Source: Lunularia cruciata
Taxonomy: Eukaryota > Streptophyta > Marchantiopsida > Lunulariales > Lunulariaceae
Direction of reading: 5' to 3'
NCBI GenBank assembly: GCA_948567375.1
Contig: OX419758.1
Span: 26,851,001-26,915,000, forward strand
Length of the DNA stretch: 64,000 bases
Part shown: one piece after another, positions 63,773 through 64,000 of the stretch
How positions within the stretch are numbered: position 1 is the first letter of the stretch
Layout: the number at the start of each line of letters is the position of its first letter
Notes under the pieces: model-generated
What the model saw: the letters and a program-made list of their open reading frames with translations, nothing else
What the model was told of the DNA's origin: nothing
The model's database searches: none
Made by a program: the position numbers and the translations under genes

Positions 63773-64000
63773 CTTTATCTTTCTTCAAAAATATGAATAC
63801 TGAACAATATGAGACTACAAATGCTCCCCTTAAATACTGAAGCAAACAACAGTTCTTCCTACCTATGCACCACTTCCTAACATCTCTTCCTACTTGCAGA
63901 TCCCAATTGACAATCTATCTCCTCATATCTGCCTCTTCCTATCTCAAAATTGACACTTATCCCGATCCGATGTCTACCTCATCATTGGCTTCCAAACCCA
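63773..64000 (-). repeat. Family C LTR fragment, inverted, second subfamily
   Basis: Matches 34,828-35,055 of the C1 LTR in the same orientation (CTTTATCT... AAATATGAATA) and covers the stretch just after the LTR protein stop. It runs out of the window. C3 is therefore inserted in, or fused to, another family C copy. Confidence 0.85.

Overview
This 64-kb window is repeat-rich plant DNA. Essentially all of it is LTR retrotransposon sequence of the Ty3/gypsy superfamily, nested, truncated and inverted relative to one another. I found no host gene, rRNA, tRNA gene or CRISPR array that I could support. The plant-type telomere unit TTTAGGG (inside an element), plant-type gypsy lineages and long AT-rich LTRs point to a land plant with a large genome. 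A fern, lycophyte or gymnosperm is my guess, not something the sequence proves.

Four families, named here A to D, explain the layout. Family A is Tat/Ogre-like, with 692-bp LTRs and an extra ORF before gag. Copy A0 (+) lies at 1.3-2.5 and 10.35-14.0 kb and is split by copy A1 (-), 2,517-10,345, which has a clean 5-bp target duplication. Copy A2 (-) lies at 19.6-23.87 kb. Family B is a gypsy element whose pol carries a cytosine-5 DNA methyltransferase between protease and reverse transcriptase, and a PHD finger fused to the end of integrase. Copy B1 (-), 15.1-25.5 kb, is interrupted by A2; copy B2 (+), 44.48-49.18 kb, is truncated inside the methyltransferase. Family C has giant LTRs of about 3.7-3.8 kb, and each LTR contains a decayed reading frame of about 850 codons (novel N-terminal region, acidic middle, long coiled coil). 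Its copies are an LTR fragment at 1-1,293, a fragment at 27.6-28.65 kb, a solo LTR at 28,811-32,572 with a TAATC duplication, element C1 (-) at 34.2-44.5 kb, a fragment at 49.2-50.0 kb, element C3 (+) at 50.0-63.8 kb, and a fragment at the right edge. Family D is a chromovirus-like gypsy, old and full of stops: a fragment at 14.0-14.6 kb (-), and D1 (+) at 25.5-34.2 kb, split by the solo LTR.

In families A, C and D the genes follow the usual order (gag with CCHC knuckle, protease, RT, RNase H, integrase). In family B the order is LTR, leader, gag with two zinc knuckles, protease, C5-methyltransferase, RT, RNase H, integrase, PHD finger, polypurine tract, LTR. A DNA-methylation writer and a probable histone-tail reader thus travel in one polyprotein, and two separate copies show the same methyltransferase position. 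This is the most interesting system in the window. The second is the protein-coding giant LTR of family C. The third is a 50-bp inverted telomere-repeat block in the C3 gag, which looks like a healed and rejoined double-strand break. Many stop codons appear to be CAG-to-TAG or CGA-to-TGA changes, as expected from deamination of methylated C in plant transposons.
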